64,000 nucleotides of DNA from Prorocentrum cordatum (Eukaryota; Sar; Dinophyceae; Prorocentrales; Prorocentraceae): positions 361,776-425,775 of the forward strand of contig CAUYUJ010018904.1 in the NCBI GenBank assembly GCA_963575745.1, given 5' to 3'. Both the position numbers and the translations under genes were made by a program. The notes beneath the pieces were generated by a model, which saw only the letters and a program-made list of their open reading frames with translations, did not search any database and was not told where the DNA came from. Position 1 is the first letter of the stretch; the number at the start of each line of letters is the position of its first letter. Below are positions 10,870 through 22,224 of this stretch, piece after piece.

Positions 10870-12382
10870 ATGGACGCCTGCTGGAGCTGGCGGGGCATCC
10901 CGCGGGTAGGGGCTTACGAGGAGAAGCCGTGGAAGCCCCGAGCAGACGAGCAGCGGAGGGGGCGCGAAACGTGGGAGGCACTGGGGGAGCCCAACACGAT
11001 CAGCTACAGCGAAGCGGTCGGGGCGAGCGGGGAGGGAACAGCGAAGTTGGAGCCAGACATGCCATGCTACGGATCTGTGAACAGTGAACGCGAGAAGTCG
11101 GAAGCGAAGCTGGGGCCCGACGCGATCTGCCACGACGCGGCGATCAGGGCAACAGGGGCGGAGGCTAAACTAGAGCCCAATGCCACTAACATTATCCCCT
11201 TGCTTTTCGCTGCCACGGCTGGGCCAGAGCAAGCGGAATGTAGCTCAGTTACGGAGGCGAATACGAAGCCAAACGTGACCAGCTACAGCGCCGAGGTCGG
11301 GCCCGCGATATGCGAGGAGCTTGGGGCGAAGGCGAAGCCAGAGCCCAGCGTGACCAGATGCAGCGCAAAGTGCCAGCGTGAGAAGCGGGGGGCGAACTTA
11401 GAGCCCAGCGTGACCAGCTAGAGCGAAAATATTCAGGCGCGCGAAGAGGGAACGGTGAAGTTCGATCCCGACATGCCCAGCCCTGGCCCTGTGAACGGTT
11501 AGCGCGAGGAGTCAGAGGCGAAGACGGAGCCCGACGCGATCAGCTACAACGCCGCGATCAGGGCAACAGTGGCGGAGACAAAGCTGGAGCCCAATATCAC
11601 CAACGTTTCCCCTTCGACTCCCCTCGTCGCCACGGCGGGATCTAAGACAACGGAACGCGGCTCGGATGCGGGGGCGAAGAATGAGCCATGGGTGACCAGC
11701 TACAGCGCAGCAAGTGAGAGAAGCGAGATGCCCGCGTGCGAGAAGCGGGGGGCGAAGTTGGAACCCGGCATCGCCAGCTCCAGCGCGGGGGCCAGCGCTT
11801 GCGAGAAGAAGGAGGCGAAGCTGGAGCCCGACACCCCGACCCGCAGCTCTGAGAACAGCGAGCGCGCGAAGGCGGAAGCAAAGGCGGAACCCGACGCGAT
11901 CTGCTACAGCGCCGCAGTCCGGGCGCGCGAGGAGGAGAAGGCGAAGCTCGAGACGGAAGAGCCAAGGTGCACGAGCATGGCGACGTGGCGGGCGCCAGCC
12001 GAAATCTTCCGCAAGTGGCTAGGCCCGAGCATGTGGCAGCGCGGGCAAGGGGGGCGAGGCGAAGCCGAAGCCCGACGTCGACAGCCACGACGAGGAAATC
12101 CTCGAGGAGATCCTCGAGGAGGCCAGACGCATGGCGAGAAGTGCAAACAAAAGGGGGTGGAAGGGGGGGGGGGGGGCGAAGATTGCGTCCGACATCATCA
12201 GCTACAGAGATGAGAGCAGGGCGCGCGAGAAAGACGCGAGAGTCCAAGAACGGCCTCGAGAACAGAGAAGCGTGAGAAGAGAAAGCCTGCCGCGACCAGC
12301 TTCAGAGCTGCGATCGCGCGGGCAGGCGCCGAGACGAGCGCCTGAGCGCGGACGCCCCATGCCCTGGATGGGAACCCCTTGA
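10870..12382 (+). pseudogene. Collapsed PPR-like repeat reading frame
   Basis: One frame (frame 1) runs from 10870 to 12213, broken only by TAG at 11419-11421 and TAG at 11500-11502. It repeats a unit like EAKLEPD-x-ISYNAAIRA, for example EAKTEPDAISYNAAIRA, AEAKAEPDAICYSAAVRA and AKLGPDAICHDAAIRA. This is the conserved core of dinoflagellate pentatricopeptide repeats (about 35 residues, RNA-binding, usually organellar). The second helix of each repeat is mostly missing, so units are about 25-30 residues and often join as ACEKREAKLEP-like fusions. A run of G near 12166-12176 shifts the last unit (SDIISYRDESRA) to frame 2. A pseudogene is most likely. A low-complexity repeat protein derived from PPR is possible if the stops are read through. 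Confidence 0.6.
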
Positions 12383-13182
12383 GAATGGGGGCATACCTGG
12401 GGGAGGGGCAAGCGCCGCGGGCGTAGACAGCCATCGCGGCTGGGGAGGAACCTCGTCAGGAGCATCCTCTCTCCCCCTCCTCCTGGACGCCTGAATCCAT
12501 TGCGTTCGGTTGCGCGTTTCTCGGGGGGGGGGGCTGTAAGGGCCCTGTGGGCGCATGGGTCGCCCCAGCCTGCTAAAGTTTGCAGTGTGCCTCGCACCTT
12601 GGGCCCGCCTGGCTGCTTTGCGGCGTGCTTAGGCATCGAATTGCCCCGTTTGCGTTGTAATGCACGGAGCGTGCGTCTTGGCTTCAATTCCCCCTCCTCT
12701 TCTTCCTCCTCCTCCGCCTTCTTCCCCTCCGCCTCCCTGGAGTCGAAGCTGTGTTACCGAATCGTTTGCGTTTGGACTGCAGTGGCCATGTGGGTGCCCA
12801 ACCTGACGAGCAGTCGGGCGATGACCTCCGCGGTCAGCGCGCCGTATACAACTTCAGCATTTTGTCGACGCCAGTCTGTGCGATACCGAATGTTGTCGCT
12901 CGGGTTGGCGACTTGCTTGTTTCTCGGGCCCTGTGCCAAGGCAATGTCTTCGTCTGTGTTTTCCCCTCCTTCCTCCTCCTTGTCCGCCACCTCTCCCCCG
13001 CATCGGTGGCCCGAGTTTCGGCCACGTTCGCTGGACAGCTTCCGGGCGCTGTGTGCTTGCCTGTCTCGCAGCCCTGGCAGTGCACCGACACCAGACGACG
13101 TGACAAGTGGTGAGTTGTCCATTCGCTGTTCGCGTCTCTCCTGCTCCCTGCCCTCCCTTCTCTCCAACAAAAAAAAAACATG
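12383..13182. other. No gene seen; short CTC tract
   Basis: Unique GC-rich sequence with a CTC-rich tract near 12690-12735. Open frames on both strands lack motifs. I see no supportable gene. Confidence 0.45.
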
Positions 13183-13245
13183 AACAGTCGGAGCTCCGCG
13201 CGGTTTTCTTGGATCGGCGCTGGACAGCCAGCGCGCTCTTCGCGC
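13183..13245 (+). repeat. Dispersed repeat A, copy 1
   Basis: Contains GTCGGAGCTCCGCGCGG followed by TCTTGGATCGGCGCTGGAC. The same block occurs at 14250-14300 and 63445-63505 on the plus strand and at 28411-28470 on the minus strand. It is bounded here by an A-rich run at 13167-13179. Function unknown. Confidence 0.8.
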
Positions 13246-13964
13246 ATGGAGGGAACGCACACCCAAACAAGTCGATTCAGGAAAGCAGTATGTTTTACCA
13301 GTTGGGTGCAGCCCTGTGGCCAGGGAAAGACAGTTGACGACGAAAAGATTCATCTGCAAAGTTTAACTCGACATTGGCATTCGAGTGTGCCCGTGCAGTC
13401 CCCCGTCGGTTTCGCTAATAGGCGTGCGTTTCGTCGATTAACTGCTCCGCTGGTGTCCACTCTTACGGCGGTGCGGTGCCATGCGCGTGTGGGGTCCACC
13501 TGGCAGTTGTCAATAAAGGGCGTTTTGCCAAGAAGGGCGTTCTGTCAATCTTCGAGCGCCGCGCTCCAGTGCCGATTCGAGAGCTCCACGCAGACCTCCG
13601 AGAGGGGGCGCGCCGCAGACAGGCATCCCCGGGCGCCCGACGACGTGGCGCACATGGAGAGGGCCGGGCCGCGGGTGGGGGCCTTCGGCCGGGAACTGTT
13701 GGATGGCGTGTCGTTCCGTTGGTTTTGGCCCGCCACGCTTCGGCGTGGCGCGGGACGATCGAACTGGGCACGGACAAAAAATGGGCACAGAGACCGACAG
13801 CAATCCCTTCCCATTTTGGATGGAATCCCCTGTCGGTGCCGCCGCAGGTCTTGTCCACTTGAGTTAGAAGGCCGCCCGTCCAACAGTGGTCTCTGCCTGT
13901 TTTGGGCAGCATTAGTTGTTGGCCATCGTACCCTTTCTTCCGTACCCATTTTGGGCGTCCACAG
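13246..13964. other. Unique sequence, no supportable gene
   Basis: A long plus-strand frame crosses this interval, but it starts inside repeat A and ends inside repeat B, and its translation shows no domain. I do not call it a gene. Confidence 0.4.
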
Positions 13965-14125
13965 TTACACGTTATCCACGTCCTGGTCCCGAGGCGTGAA
14001 CGTCCCGAGTTTTCCCCAAGCTATTGCCTCGCGGAGCGGAGCGACACGTAATCCGCTTGCAAGGCATAGCGTGTCGCCAGGACCGTGGCTGCGACACGCT
14101 AAGCAAAAAATATTCCCGACTGTAT
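13965..14125 (+). repeat. Dispersed repeat B, copy 1, with hairpin
   Basis: Shares GCGGAGCGGAGCGA, TAGCGTGTCGCC and ACACGCTAAGCAAAA in the same order with 32235-32400. TAGCGTGTCGC at 14067-14077 and its exact reverse complement at 14091-14101 form an 11-bp stem with a 13-base loop. In the other copy 10 of 11 pairs remain. Confidence 0.8.
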
Positions 14126-14249
14126 CCTCGTCCTCCTGTTCCTCGAAAGCGGTAGCAATTCTGCTGAGGTTTGTGTGTGATGAAGCGTGCCTTGCCCAGC
14201 GTACACACTCCATGTGGCTCAATGATACATGCACAGGGCACAAGTAACA

Positions 14250-14305
14250 ACTTTCGGAGCCCCGCGCGAACTTTTTGGATCGGCCCTAGACCCCCCCGCC
14301 TTGGC
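14250..14305 (+). repeat. Dispersed repeat A, copy 2
   Basis: Reads TTCGGAGCCCCGCGCGAAC then TTTTTGGATCGGCCCTAGAC, a diverged copy of the block at 13183. It is followed by the GC-rich near-palindromic stretch CTTGGCGCGCGGAGCGCGCC. Confidence 0.75.
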
Positions 14306-15054
14306 GCGCGGAGCGCGCCAGTGGCGGCGCTAGGGGGCCCAGCGCTGATCCAATAACTCCGCGCGGGGCCCCGACAGTTTATGCGTGTGCCGTTTCTGGA
14401 CGACTAGCTGTTCTACGTGTAAGTTGCGGGGCACACGCCAGCCGTAGCAATCAGAACCTCTTGAAGGAGTGTTAGCCGTGTCCTCCGTCGGGAGACCAGT
14501 TTTTTGGCAAACTCACTCAGACTTTCGTCCAACCAGTCGGGCGGCCCCACCGAGGGTCGCGCCTCTCGCTGGCGAGTCGGCATCCGCCCCTTTCTTGGAA
14601 TTGACTCCTGGCCATCTGAGCACTCCTGGCTCCTCCTCCAGTTTGCACTGCAAAGCTCGGTGCTCCAGCGGCCGACTGCTCCACTTGGCCCCCGATCCTT
14701 GGGCGTCGCAGGGCCCACAGTTGTCTAGCAGACTGTCGCCGTCCATCGCCGGATGCCGTCTCTCGACGGGCTGGCATTTGCGGACGAGATGCATACCCAC
14801 TATTTCTTAAAGTTTCAAACTCCCTTTCCCTGGCCACCCAAGACGCAGCGGATATAGATAAGAGTGATCCCTAGATATTACATGTCTTTTCATAATTCTC
14901 CACTACGCCTCGGCCATCGGCGCCCCATCCCAGAAAGTCCAAGACGCAGTGGACGTGGACATGAATTTTGCCCGCAGCATGCTCTCCGCTCGCTGCTCGC
15001 CCTGGCGGGGCGGGCCATCTCTGTTTGATGCAGGTCTGGTATCGTACACGCACC
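14306..15054. other. Unique sequence, nothing certain
   Basis: No gene, RNA gene or clear repeat is visible in this interval. Confidence 0.4.
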
Positions 15055-15365
15055 ACGCAAATCTCTATGCTGCATCATGCCTCCTCCTCCTCTCCTCATC
15101 CTCTCCTCTTATACTTCCCTCCTCTTTCCTCCCCCATGTTGCCCGCCTGTGGCGGATATTGCTGCACCATACCTCCTCCTCTTCTCCCACCCTCCCCTTC
15201 TCTCTCCCTGCTTGTTCCCCCTCGTCCTGCCAGCCTGTGGAGGGTATTGCTGCATCGTATCTATTTCTCCTCTTCTCCTCCCCTCCTCTTCTCCGTCCCT
15301 CCTCTTTCCCCCCCTCTTCTCCGTCCCTCATCCTGGCCGCCTGTGGAGGGTACTGTGCACAGGAA
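15055..15365. repeat. CT-rich tandem repeat with GCCTGTGGAGGGTA blocks
   Basis: Blocks like GCCTGTGGAGGGTATTGCTG occur at about 15149, 15234 and 15338, separated by CTC/CTT-rich spacers, giving a period near 85-105 bases. A weaker TGCTGCATCATG remnant precedes them at about 15068. Confidence 0.7.
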
Positions 15366-15727
15366 GGGTGAAGGAGGAGTGGGGGGCAGCACGCTCGAGT
15401 AGGCGTCGCTCCACCAGAGGCGCCTCGGCCACTGGTCCAAGGCCTCGCTCGAGGGAGGGAGTCGGAGGGAGAGGAGTAGGGGGAAGATGAACTCAGGGGA
15501 GGATGCACCATCGACCTCCAATCGCTTACAGTCAACACGGATGCGAAGGGTAAGCGATGTTCCAAGGTTAACCGCTTGCCACTGATAAAATAGGACCCCC
15601 CCCTTAACACGCTAGAGTTCATTATCCACGGCCAATAAGAGTTTGGTCAGGGGCGCGGGGCGCGGAGGCCGAACTTCTTTATCACTGTGAAACGTTCACT
15701 ATCGAGGTTAACTTACGTCTTATGTTG
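15366..15727. other. Unique sequence, nothing certain
   Basis: No gene or repeat with a recognisable unit is visible in this interval. Confidence 0.35.
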
Positions 15728-15895
15728 AGATGGCAACATCAAGCGAAGCGAAGACGTTTTCGAGGACGTCTCAAGCGAAGCCAACAATTTTTGGAGGCAG
15801 CCTCAAGCGAAACGAACAATGTTCAAGGATGCCTCAAGCGGAACCAGCAATTCTTCGAGGATGTCTCAAGCGAAGCGAGAGACTTGTCGATGAGA
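15728..15895 (-). repeat. Relic of the GCTTGAGACATCC repeat family
   Basis: On the minus strand GCTTGAGACATCC and variants appear four to five times about 40 bases apart (plus strand GGATGTCTCAAGC). The same motif is the core of the 152-bp satellite at 50-56 kb, so this looks like a distant, shorter-period relative. Confidence 0.5.
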
Positions 15896-15985
15896 CACTT
15901 CTCCTTCTTCTCCTCCTCCTCCTCCTCCTCATATCTCGCTTTTTTGTCGCTCTCTCTATATATATATATGTATATATGTATGTGC

Positions 15986-16016
<31 letters not shown>

Positions 16017-16650
16017 CCTGTCTTTCTCCTTCTCCCCCTGGCCCCCTGAACTTTTTTATCGCTGTGGCTTACTATCCACGGAAACCGAGGCACATGAGGC
16101 ACCCTACACGAGCAGATGAACATCTTACTGTCCATTGTTTGTTTACACTTTAAAGTTAATAGGTTTGGAACTTTGGCTTTTCTCATCCTCCTCCTCCTCC
16201 TCCTCCTCCTCCTCCTCCTCCTCCTCCTCCTCCTCCTCTCTCTCTCTCTCTCTCTCCTTCTGTCTGTCTATCTTTCTCTACTTCTCTCTCTCTCTCTGTC
16301 GAACTACCTGTATATTTCTGTCTTTGTCTCTCTCTTTGTCTTCCTCCTTCTCCCCCTGGCACCCTGAACTTTTTTATCGCTGTGGATTACTATCCACGAA
16401 AACCGAGGCACGTGAGCTACCCTACACGAGCAGATGAAAATCTTAATTTCCATTGTTCGTTTATAAATTAAATGTAATAGGTTTGGAACTTTGGCTTTTC
16501 TCCTCCTCCTCCTCCTCCTCCTCCTCCTCCTCCTTCCTCTCTCCTCCTGTCTGTCTATATTTCTCTACTTCTCTCTCTCTCTCTCTAACTATATGTGTAT
16601 TTCTGTCTCTGTCTCTCTCTGTCTTCCTCCTTCTCCCCCTGGCACCCTGG
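15896..16650 (+). repeat. 315-bp tandem repeat with CTC and CT microsatellites
   Basis: The block GGTTTGGAACTTTGGCTTTT recurs at about 16160 and 16475, and GAACTTTTTTATCGCTGTGG at about 16049 and 16366, so the unit is about 315 bases. Each unit holds a CTC run, a CT run and unique sequence with ACCGAGGCAC and ACACGAGCAGATGAA. A third copy starts at 16490 and ends in the minisatellite downstream. Confidence 0.85.
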
Positions 16651-16800
16651 ACCTCGATCTTCGATTTTCGACCCTCGGACCTCGATCCTCGATCCTCGGA
16701 CCTCGCCGCCGTCCATCCTCGGACCTCGATCCTCGACTCTGGGATCTCGATCCTCGATCCTCGGACTTCGATCCTCGATCCTCGGCTTTCGGCCCTCTTA
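16651..16800 (+). repeat. CTCGATCCTCGGAC minisatellite
   Basis: About ten imperfect units of CTCGATCCTCGGAC or CTCGATCCTCGAT in direct order. The short unit is unrelated to the 315-bp repeat it interrupts. Confidence 0.85.
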
Positions 16801-16859
16801 ACATCACCTCTTGCCACATGCTGGCCTCCGGTAGGCAACATTTATAATCCCCCAGCAAC

Positions 16860-17040
16860 CCCGAACTTTATTATCCCTGTGGCATTAATCTCGGCAGCAC
16901 TAAGTTACCCTCGCCTCCTTCCCCTTCGGCCCATCCTTATCCACTTTCGCTGGCCGCGCCCCGCTTCAAAAGTATCGACATGGCTTTCCACGGCACAGGC
17001 ATCCTTACCGTGCACTATTCTTATATGCATTGGCCGTACG
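16860..17040 (+). repeat. Dispersed repeat E, copy 2
   Basis: From about 16915 it matches 2583-2705 (TTCCCCTTCGGCCCATCCTT, CTTTCGCTGGCCGCG, CATCCTTACCG). The upstream ACTTTATTATCCCTGTGG resembles the conserved block of the 315-bp repeat, so the two families touch here. Confidence 0.7.
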
Positions 17041-18312
17041 GATCGCCGACTGGGGCACGACAGTGCACTTTTCCCATGAACGTGCGGCTTCGAAATCGGG
17101 GGTCTACCGCCGATCTATCGGCGATGTAGCGAGGTCGATCACAGCTCGATGCTTTCCCTCCCTGAGCTGCTACCCATGCTGTTTTCGGGTCATACCCTGG
17201 GTCTCTGGCGGCCGCTCGGGACGATCCGGGCAGCCCCGCACGCCCCTCGGCGAGGCGCAGCCGCTGCATCCCGAAGCTGAAAAGCCGCCGAAGACCAACG
17301 AACGCGCCCGAAGCCTCGAGCCGCCGGCCGCTCGGATCGCCGCCGCGAGCCGGTCCCCCCAGACACCGGCCCTTCGGAGGAGTTCGGGGCTCAAGAGACG
17401 GGGGTCGATGCAGACGGGGGTCCGCCAGAGCGCTGGATCTTGCAGGATCCTGCAGGGCCAGGGTCGCGTGGACCCCGGTCTGGGTGCATTATCCTGCAGG
17501 GCCCGACTGACCCGGGTTTGCATTGACCCGGGTCCGCAGACCTCCGAGGAGTTGAGGGGGGACGCGTGGCTCAGGCCAGCCTCGCTCGCCTCCCTGGTGC
17601 AGGGCCGAGCCTGCCGACCAGTGTCACGGGCGCTCGCGCGGTCGGGCCTTTGGCCGCCGCGGGCGACGAGGGAGGGTCCCCGAGGCCCTCCCGCTCCGCG
17701 CGCTGGCGCTCCCGCGCCCATGCGGGGAGGGGGGGACAGCGAAAGCGCTGAACCAGGGACCCCTTCGGACTCAGGCAGGGCTCCTGTGCTCGGGCGGTTC
17801 CTCAGATGTGGGCCAGGGCGCCTCTTCGTGGCCGAAGTTCTCCGTGGCCGGAAGAGGCCCTTCGTTTTCCATCTCCAGTGCACGATGACCGTAGGAGGGG
17901 AGGGGGGGAAGGACGAGAGAGAGGGGAGATGGAGCGGGAGAGGGAGCAGGAAGGGCCCAGGGAGGGGGAGGCAGTGGAGGACCAGTTCGAGAAGGAGGGG
18001 CGGGGGCAGAGGAAGAGATCTTACCTGCCCAGCTCGGCCGGGTTTTTTCCCTGTGTACCTTCCCTTCGCCAGAGCGCTTCGGGTTCTTCGCGGGCGGAAG
18101 ACGTATCCGCACATCCGCGGCCTCGCGGGCCAGGCGCCTGGGCCGCGGATGCGCGTTGTTTCCCGCTCCCCCGCGCTGGACGTGCCCGTGCGACCGCGTG
18201 TCCGCGGGATCTCGCCCCGTAGTCCAGACCGCGAGAGCGTGGATATAGACACGTTCGCTGCACGTGAGACCTCCCTCATCCTTAGCCCCCTCCGCCCTGG
18301 CCTCCTCCTCTC
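17041..18312. other. GC-rich sequence, no supportable gene
   Basis: Long open frames exist on both strands because stops are rare. None shows a motif. A perfect palindrome TGCAGGATCCTGCA lies near 17441-17454, and ATCCTGCAGGGCC is repeated at about 17449 and 17491. The stretch 17890-18010 is purine-rich. Confidence 0.45.
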
Positions 18313-18443
18313 GGGGGACGAGATCTATGCATATCCACCACCAGGATCGGCCCCCTGGCTAAGCCAGAGGAGCATGTAAACCGCTCGTGGGCCTAGGATG
18401 GGCCCTGACAGGGGCGGTGGGTACTTATAGATCTCGTCGCCCT
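18313..18443. mobile_element. Small terminal-inverted-repeat element (MITE-like)
   Basis: The ends GGGGGACGAGATCTAT at 18313 and ATAGATCTCGTCGCCC ending at 18442 are near-perfect inverted repeats, and the match continues inward through TATCCACC versus GGTGGGTA. About 75 bases lie between the arms. The end AGATCTCGTCGCCCC occurs again at about 20662-20676, which suggests the terminus is dispersed. I see no clear target duplication. Confidence 0.45.
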
Positions 18444-18464
18444 ACCCTCCCCCTTCCCCCCCGC

Positions 18465-19320
18465 GGAAGAGGAGGAGGAGGAGGAAGACCCGTGTAAGCC
18501 CACGAGTCATCAACGATGTTAAAGTAAACCCGCCCTTCAAGATCCCTCTTCGTAGGCCCCTACAACGGTTCAGTTCCGTTGATGGAGCTGCCTGGTTGAA
18601 AGACACCCGTTTGAAGACCCTAAAGCATGCCAAACCATGTTGTTCGGGATTCCAGCGCCACGGATGAACCTGACTGCTGCGTCTTGACGGTCCTGAATCA
18701 TGCCAGAACGCCATTCCCAGGACTTCAACACAGATAATCAACTTGTTTGTTGCACCCGCATAATCCTGAATCCTTCCAAAACGCAATTTCTGGTACGCTG
18801 ATGATGGGAAGCCGTGGAACCCTTGCATATTGCGCACCGACGCTAAAGCGAGAACCAGAGTTTGAAAAGGAACCTCCCTCAATCCGTTACGCTCTTGCAG
18901 TTTTGTTCAAAGGAGTATGCGCGGCGTTGAAGCGAGAGCCACGTTTTGAAAACGACTCGCCCCCAACATGTGAACATCTTACCATTTGTTCAAACGAATG
19001 TGCGCGGCGCTGGAGCGAGAGCCACATTTAAAAAACCACCCGCCATCAGTCCGTGAAACTCTTGCAATGCTTTTCAAACAAATGTGCGCGGCGCTAAAGC
19101 GAGAGCCACATGTTGAAAACCACCCGCCCTCCATCTGTGAAGCCCTTGCAATGTTTTAAGACGAATGTGCACCGCGCTGAGGCGAGAGCCACATTTTGAG
19201 CACCACCCGCCCTCCATCTGTGAAGTTGTTGTCAATGTTTCAGCTTCAGAACCACAAGCCGTGAGGAAGTCTTAGGCGAAACGCCCGGCCCGCCCTAAAG
19301 ATTGGCCCCGGGGTGCGACA
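18465..19320 (+). repeat. 1-kb tandem segmental duplication, copy 1, with 83-bp units
   Basis: Starts at a GGA tract, runs through CCTACAACGGTT, CATGCCAAACCATGTTGTTC and GAACCTGACTGCTGCGTCTT, then about five tandem units of about 83 bases with the core GCGAGAGCCACATTTTGAAA, and ends at GCGAAACGCCCGGCC. The same order recurs 992 bases downstream. The 83-bp core positions are about 18847, 18932, 19015, 19099 and 19182. Confidence 0.85.
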
Positions 19321-19344
19321 GCGGGAAATCATGTATAAGGAAAC

Positions 19345-19480
19345 GAAAGGAGGCGGAGGAGGAGGAGGAAGGAGCAGGAGGAGGAGGAGGAGGAGGGTGG
19401 CGGGCAGAGGTTGGAGAGAAGGGACGGGGTGGGTTGGGTGCAGGGTTGGAGGAGGAGGAGGAGGAGGAGGAGGACGAGGA
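19345..19480 (+). repeat. GGA microsatellite between duplicated units
   Basis: Two GGA runs separated by a short unique piece. The same kind of tract precedes copy 1 (18465-18485) and follows copy 2 (20178-20230), so the duplicated units alternate with GGA tracts. Confidence 0.85.
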
Positions 19481-20178
19481 TCAGTGGATACCCAAGAGTC
19501 ATCAATTATTTGGGAATAAGCCCTCCCTCCAAGCTCCCTCTTCATAGGCTCCTACAACGGTTAATGTCCATTGAGGAAGCTGCCTCTCTCGAAGACAACC
19601 GTTTGAAGACCCTAAAGCATGCCAAACCATGTTGTTCGGGATTCCAACCCCACGGATGAACCTGACTGCTGCGTCTTGACGATCCTGAATCGTGTTAGAA
19701 CGCTATTCCTGGGACTTCAACATTTTATAATCCAGAATCCTTTCGAACATTGTGGTACGTTGATGATGGGAATCCAAGACATGTTCGCAAATTGTGTAAA
19801 CAAATGTGCGCGGCTATCAGGCGAGAGCCACATTTTGGAACATGACCGCCCTCAATCCGTGAAGCTCTTGCACATGTGTAAAGCGAGTGCGCGCCGCGCT
19901 AAGGCGAGAACCGCATTTTAAAATCGGCCTGCCGTCAATCCGTGAAGCTCTTGCAATTTGTTTAAGAGGATATGCACCGCATTGACCGCCTTCAATCCGT
20001 GAAACTCTTGCAATTATGTTTAAACAGATGTGCGCCGCGCTATGGCGAGAGCCACATTTTGAAAGCCACCCGCCCTCCATCTGTGAAATTGTTGCAACGT
20101 TTAAGCTTCAGAGTCATGAATGGTGAGGTAGTCTCTGGCGAAACGCCCGGACCACCCTAAAAACTGGCCTCAGGGTGG
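19481..20178 (+). repeat. 1-kb tandem segmental duplication, copy 2
   Basis: Matches copy 1 block by block from CCCTCCAAGCTCCCTCTTC to GCGAAACGCCCGGACC. It contains three to four diverged 83-bp units and is therefore shorter. Confidence 0.85.
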
Positions 20179-21335
20179 AGAAGGAGGAGGAGGAGGAAGA
20201 GGCGGAGGAGAAAGAGGAGGAAGAGGACGACCCTCCTCCCCTCACCTCCCCATTCGCCCTCCCGCCCAGCAGAGCAAAGGTTGGGGAAGCTAGGACCGCA
20301 GCGCGAAGGACCTGCAGGCGGCGCTCGGCCTAGAGGAGGCGGAGGCGAGGCGGAGGCGCCCCTTCGAAGAGGGGGCCGAGTCGATCGTCTGGGGGAGCAG
20401 GCGGGGAATCGGATGGCCTGTCGGGCGACGGGATCCGTACAGGAGGCATTCCCGCATGGGCCTCGCCTTCGAGGATCGAAGGAGTTGGTATCTCTGCCTC
20501 GGCGGAAGGCGGTGGAAGGCCGACTGAAGGCGGCGGCAGTAAAAGATGCGCCCCCAGGAGATGGCAACCGTTTTGGTTTCAGGGCTTCCAGAGTCCGCCA
20601 CATCCACGACCGCTGGCCAGGCCCATCCTGGTCCAAGGAGCGGCGCCTAGGGAAATAGACAGATCTCGTCGCCCCAGGAGATGTCAACTACAATAGCTTG
20701 CACAGCTTAGAGCCAGCTGGGGGTCTGAGGTGGCTCAGCACTGATTCTGGAGATCAGGAAGGGGGGAGGCGAGATCCGATGTTCTGGGTTCGGGGATTTA
20801 TGGGGGGGCGTTGTTTCCCCCCAGCCCCGGTTCTTTCGGCCTCCGGGAACCGTTTCGGGCCCAGGTACCGAATCGGATCCGGGTTTAGAACACATGCACC
20901 AGATGGACCTTGGGAGGGGTCCAGTGACAGATTTTGAGCGGACTTGCCATTATTCGGTGGCCACATGTGAATCCTACCCCCACCCCCACGATTTCTAAGG
21001 GGGGGATCCATTCCGTTCGGGGGCTCCCGAGTGGAGAGAACCCGCACCTTGAGGCAGACTTCCAGAATTTTGACATCAGGTTTAGCGTTGAAGGACCGAT
21101 CCAGGGAATGTTTGATCGGCATCCGTTGTGTGCAGAGACGTATACTTGGTCCTGCGTTTGGTTCGAGGCAAAACAGCTGTGCCCATCTCTGTTGCTACAG
21201 TTGGTAGCGGAGCGTGGTCAGCCGGGGGACCATGGGCGTCCGACTCTCGGCTCCGTGAGGGTCGGCGTCCACGGTGCTCGCGAGTCCTTGGCAGCCGCGC
21301 TCTGCGCTAGCGTACAGTAGCGATCCACGGCAACA
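20179..21335. other. GGA tract then sequence without a supportable gene
   Basis: 20179-20232 is GGA-rich. The rest has open frames on both strands with no motif. The terminus of the small element at 18313 recurs alone near 20662. Confidence 0.4.
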
Positions 21336-21830
21336 TGTATATATATATATATATTATAGATGTATACATCTATACATATGGGGAGACAGGATTCACAGCA
21401 ATGGACAGGACCCCTAAACAGGGTGTTTCTAGTTGTCCATGCTGTGCAGTCTATGTGGGGCAACATGTGTGATGCAAGCAACGTGATGCAATGTGTGTTG
21501 TGTAATCTACTTGCGCAATATATGTTGTGCATAATCTTTCGAGCAATATATGATGCGCAGTATATGTGGTTCAACCGGCGTGGTACACTCTATGTTGTGC
21601 AATCTAGGTTCTGCCACATATGTGATGTAACCTATGTGGTGCGCAGCATGTAGTGTGCAACTTGAGTGGTGCAGTCTGCGTGGAGCAATATAGGTTGTGC
21701 ACCTACGTGGTGCAGTTTATGTGGTGCAACCCACGTGTTGCAATATGCATGTATATATTCATCTATACAATCATGTGGTGCAGTCTATGTTGTTCAACCT
21801 GTGTTGTGCAATCTGGGCGGCGACGAGGCG
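21336..21830 (+). repeat. Degenerate TGTTGTGCAATCTA minisatellite with TA tract
   Basis: After a TA microsatellite (21339-21353) the plus strand repeats loose 10-22-base variants of TATGTTGTGCAATCTACGTG through to 21830. The composition is lower in GC than its neighbours. Confidence 0.75.
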
Positions 21831-21888
21831 GTGACGGGACGTCGACGGCGACAACAGAATTGCCAGACCGGCAGACGGGCCCACTTTT

Positions 21889-21950
21889 CTGGGGAAGTAA
21901 GAACCCTCAAGTAAAACTCTGGGGAAGTAAGAACCCTTAAGTAAAACATA
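21889..21950 (+). repeat. 28-bp direct duplication
   Basis: CTGGGGAAGTAAGAACCCT followed by AAGTAAAAC occurs twice in tandem at about 21889 and 21920. Confidence 0.85.
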
Positions 21951-22224
21951 ATGGTTGGAACATGTGTGTTATACTCGCCATTCCCTAGTCTCAAATCTGC
22001 CCGTACTCGCAAGGATCGAGATATTTCGCCACAGCCAAGAGCACAAGGTATCGGGAACCAGGAGCACAGAGAATTAGGAACATGGCTGCCCAACGAAATC
22101 GGCCAGGTATTTCGCCACGTCTTTGCAAACTCAGGGGGCCGGGAACCTTCGCTTAGCCTTTCAATATTATTTTGAACGCCTTCGGTGCAAGCTATGGTAT
22201 AATATTTCATAGGTCTGTACATGT

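Noticed and set aside
13180-14247. 355-codon open frame
   Set aside because: It starts in dispersed repeat A, crosses unique sequence and ends beyond repeat B; it has no motif.
17030-18379. 450-codon plus-strand and 370-codon minus-strand open frames
   Set aside because: GC-rich DNA with few stops; no domain, and both strands are open over the same interval.
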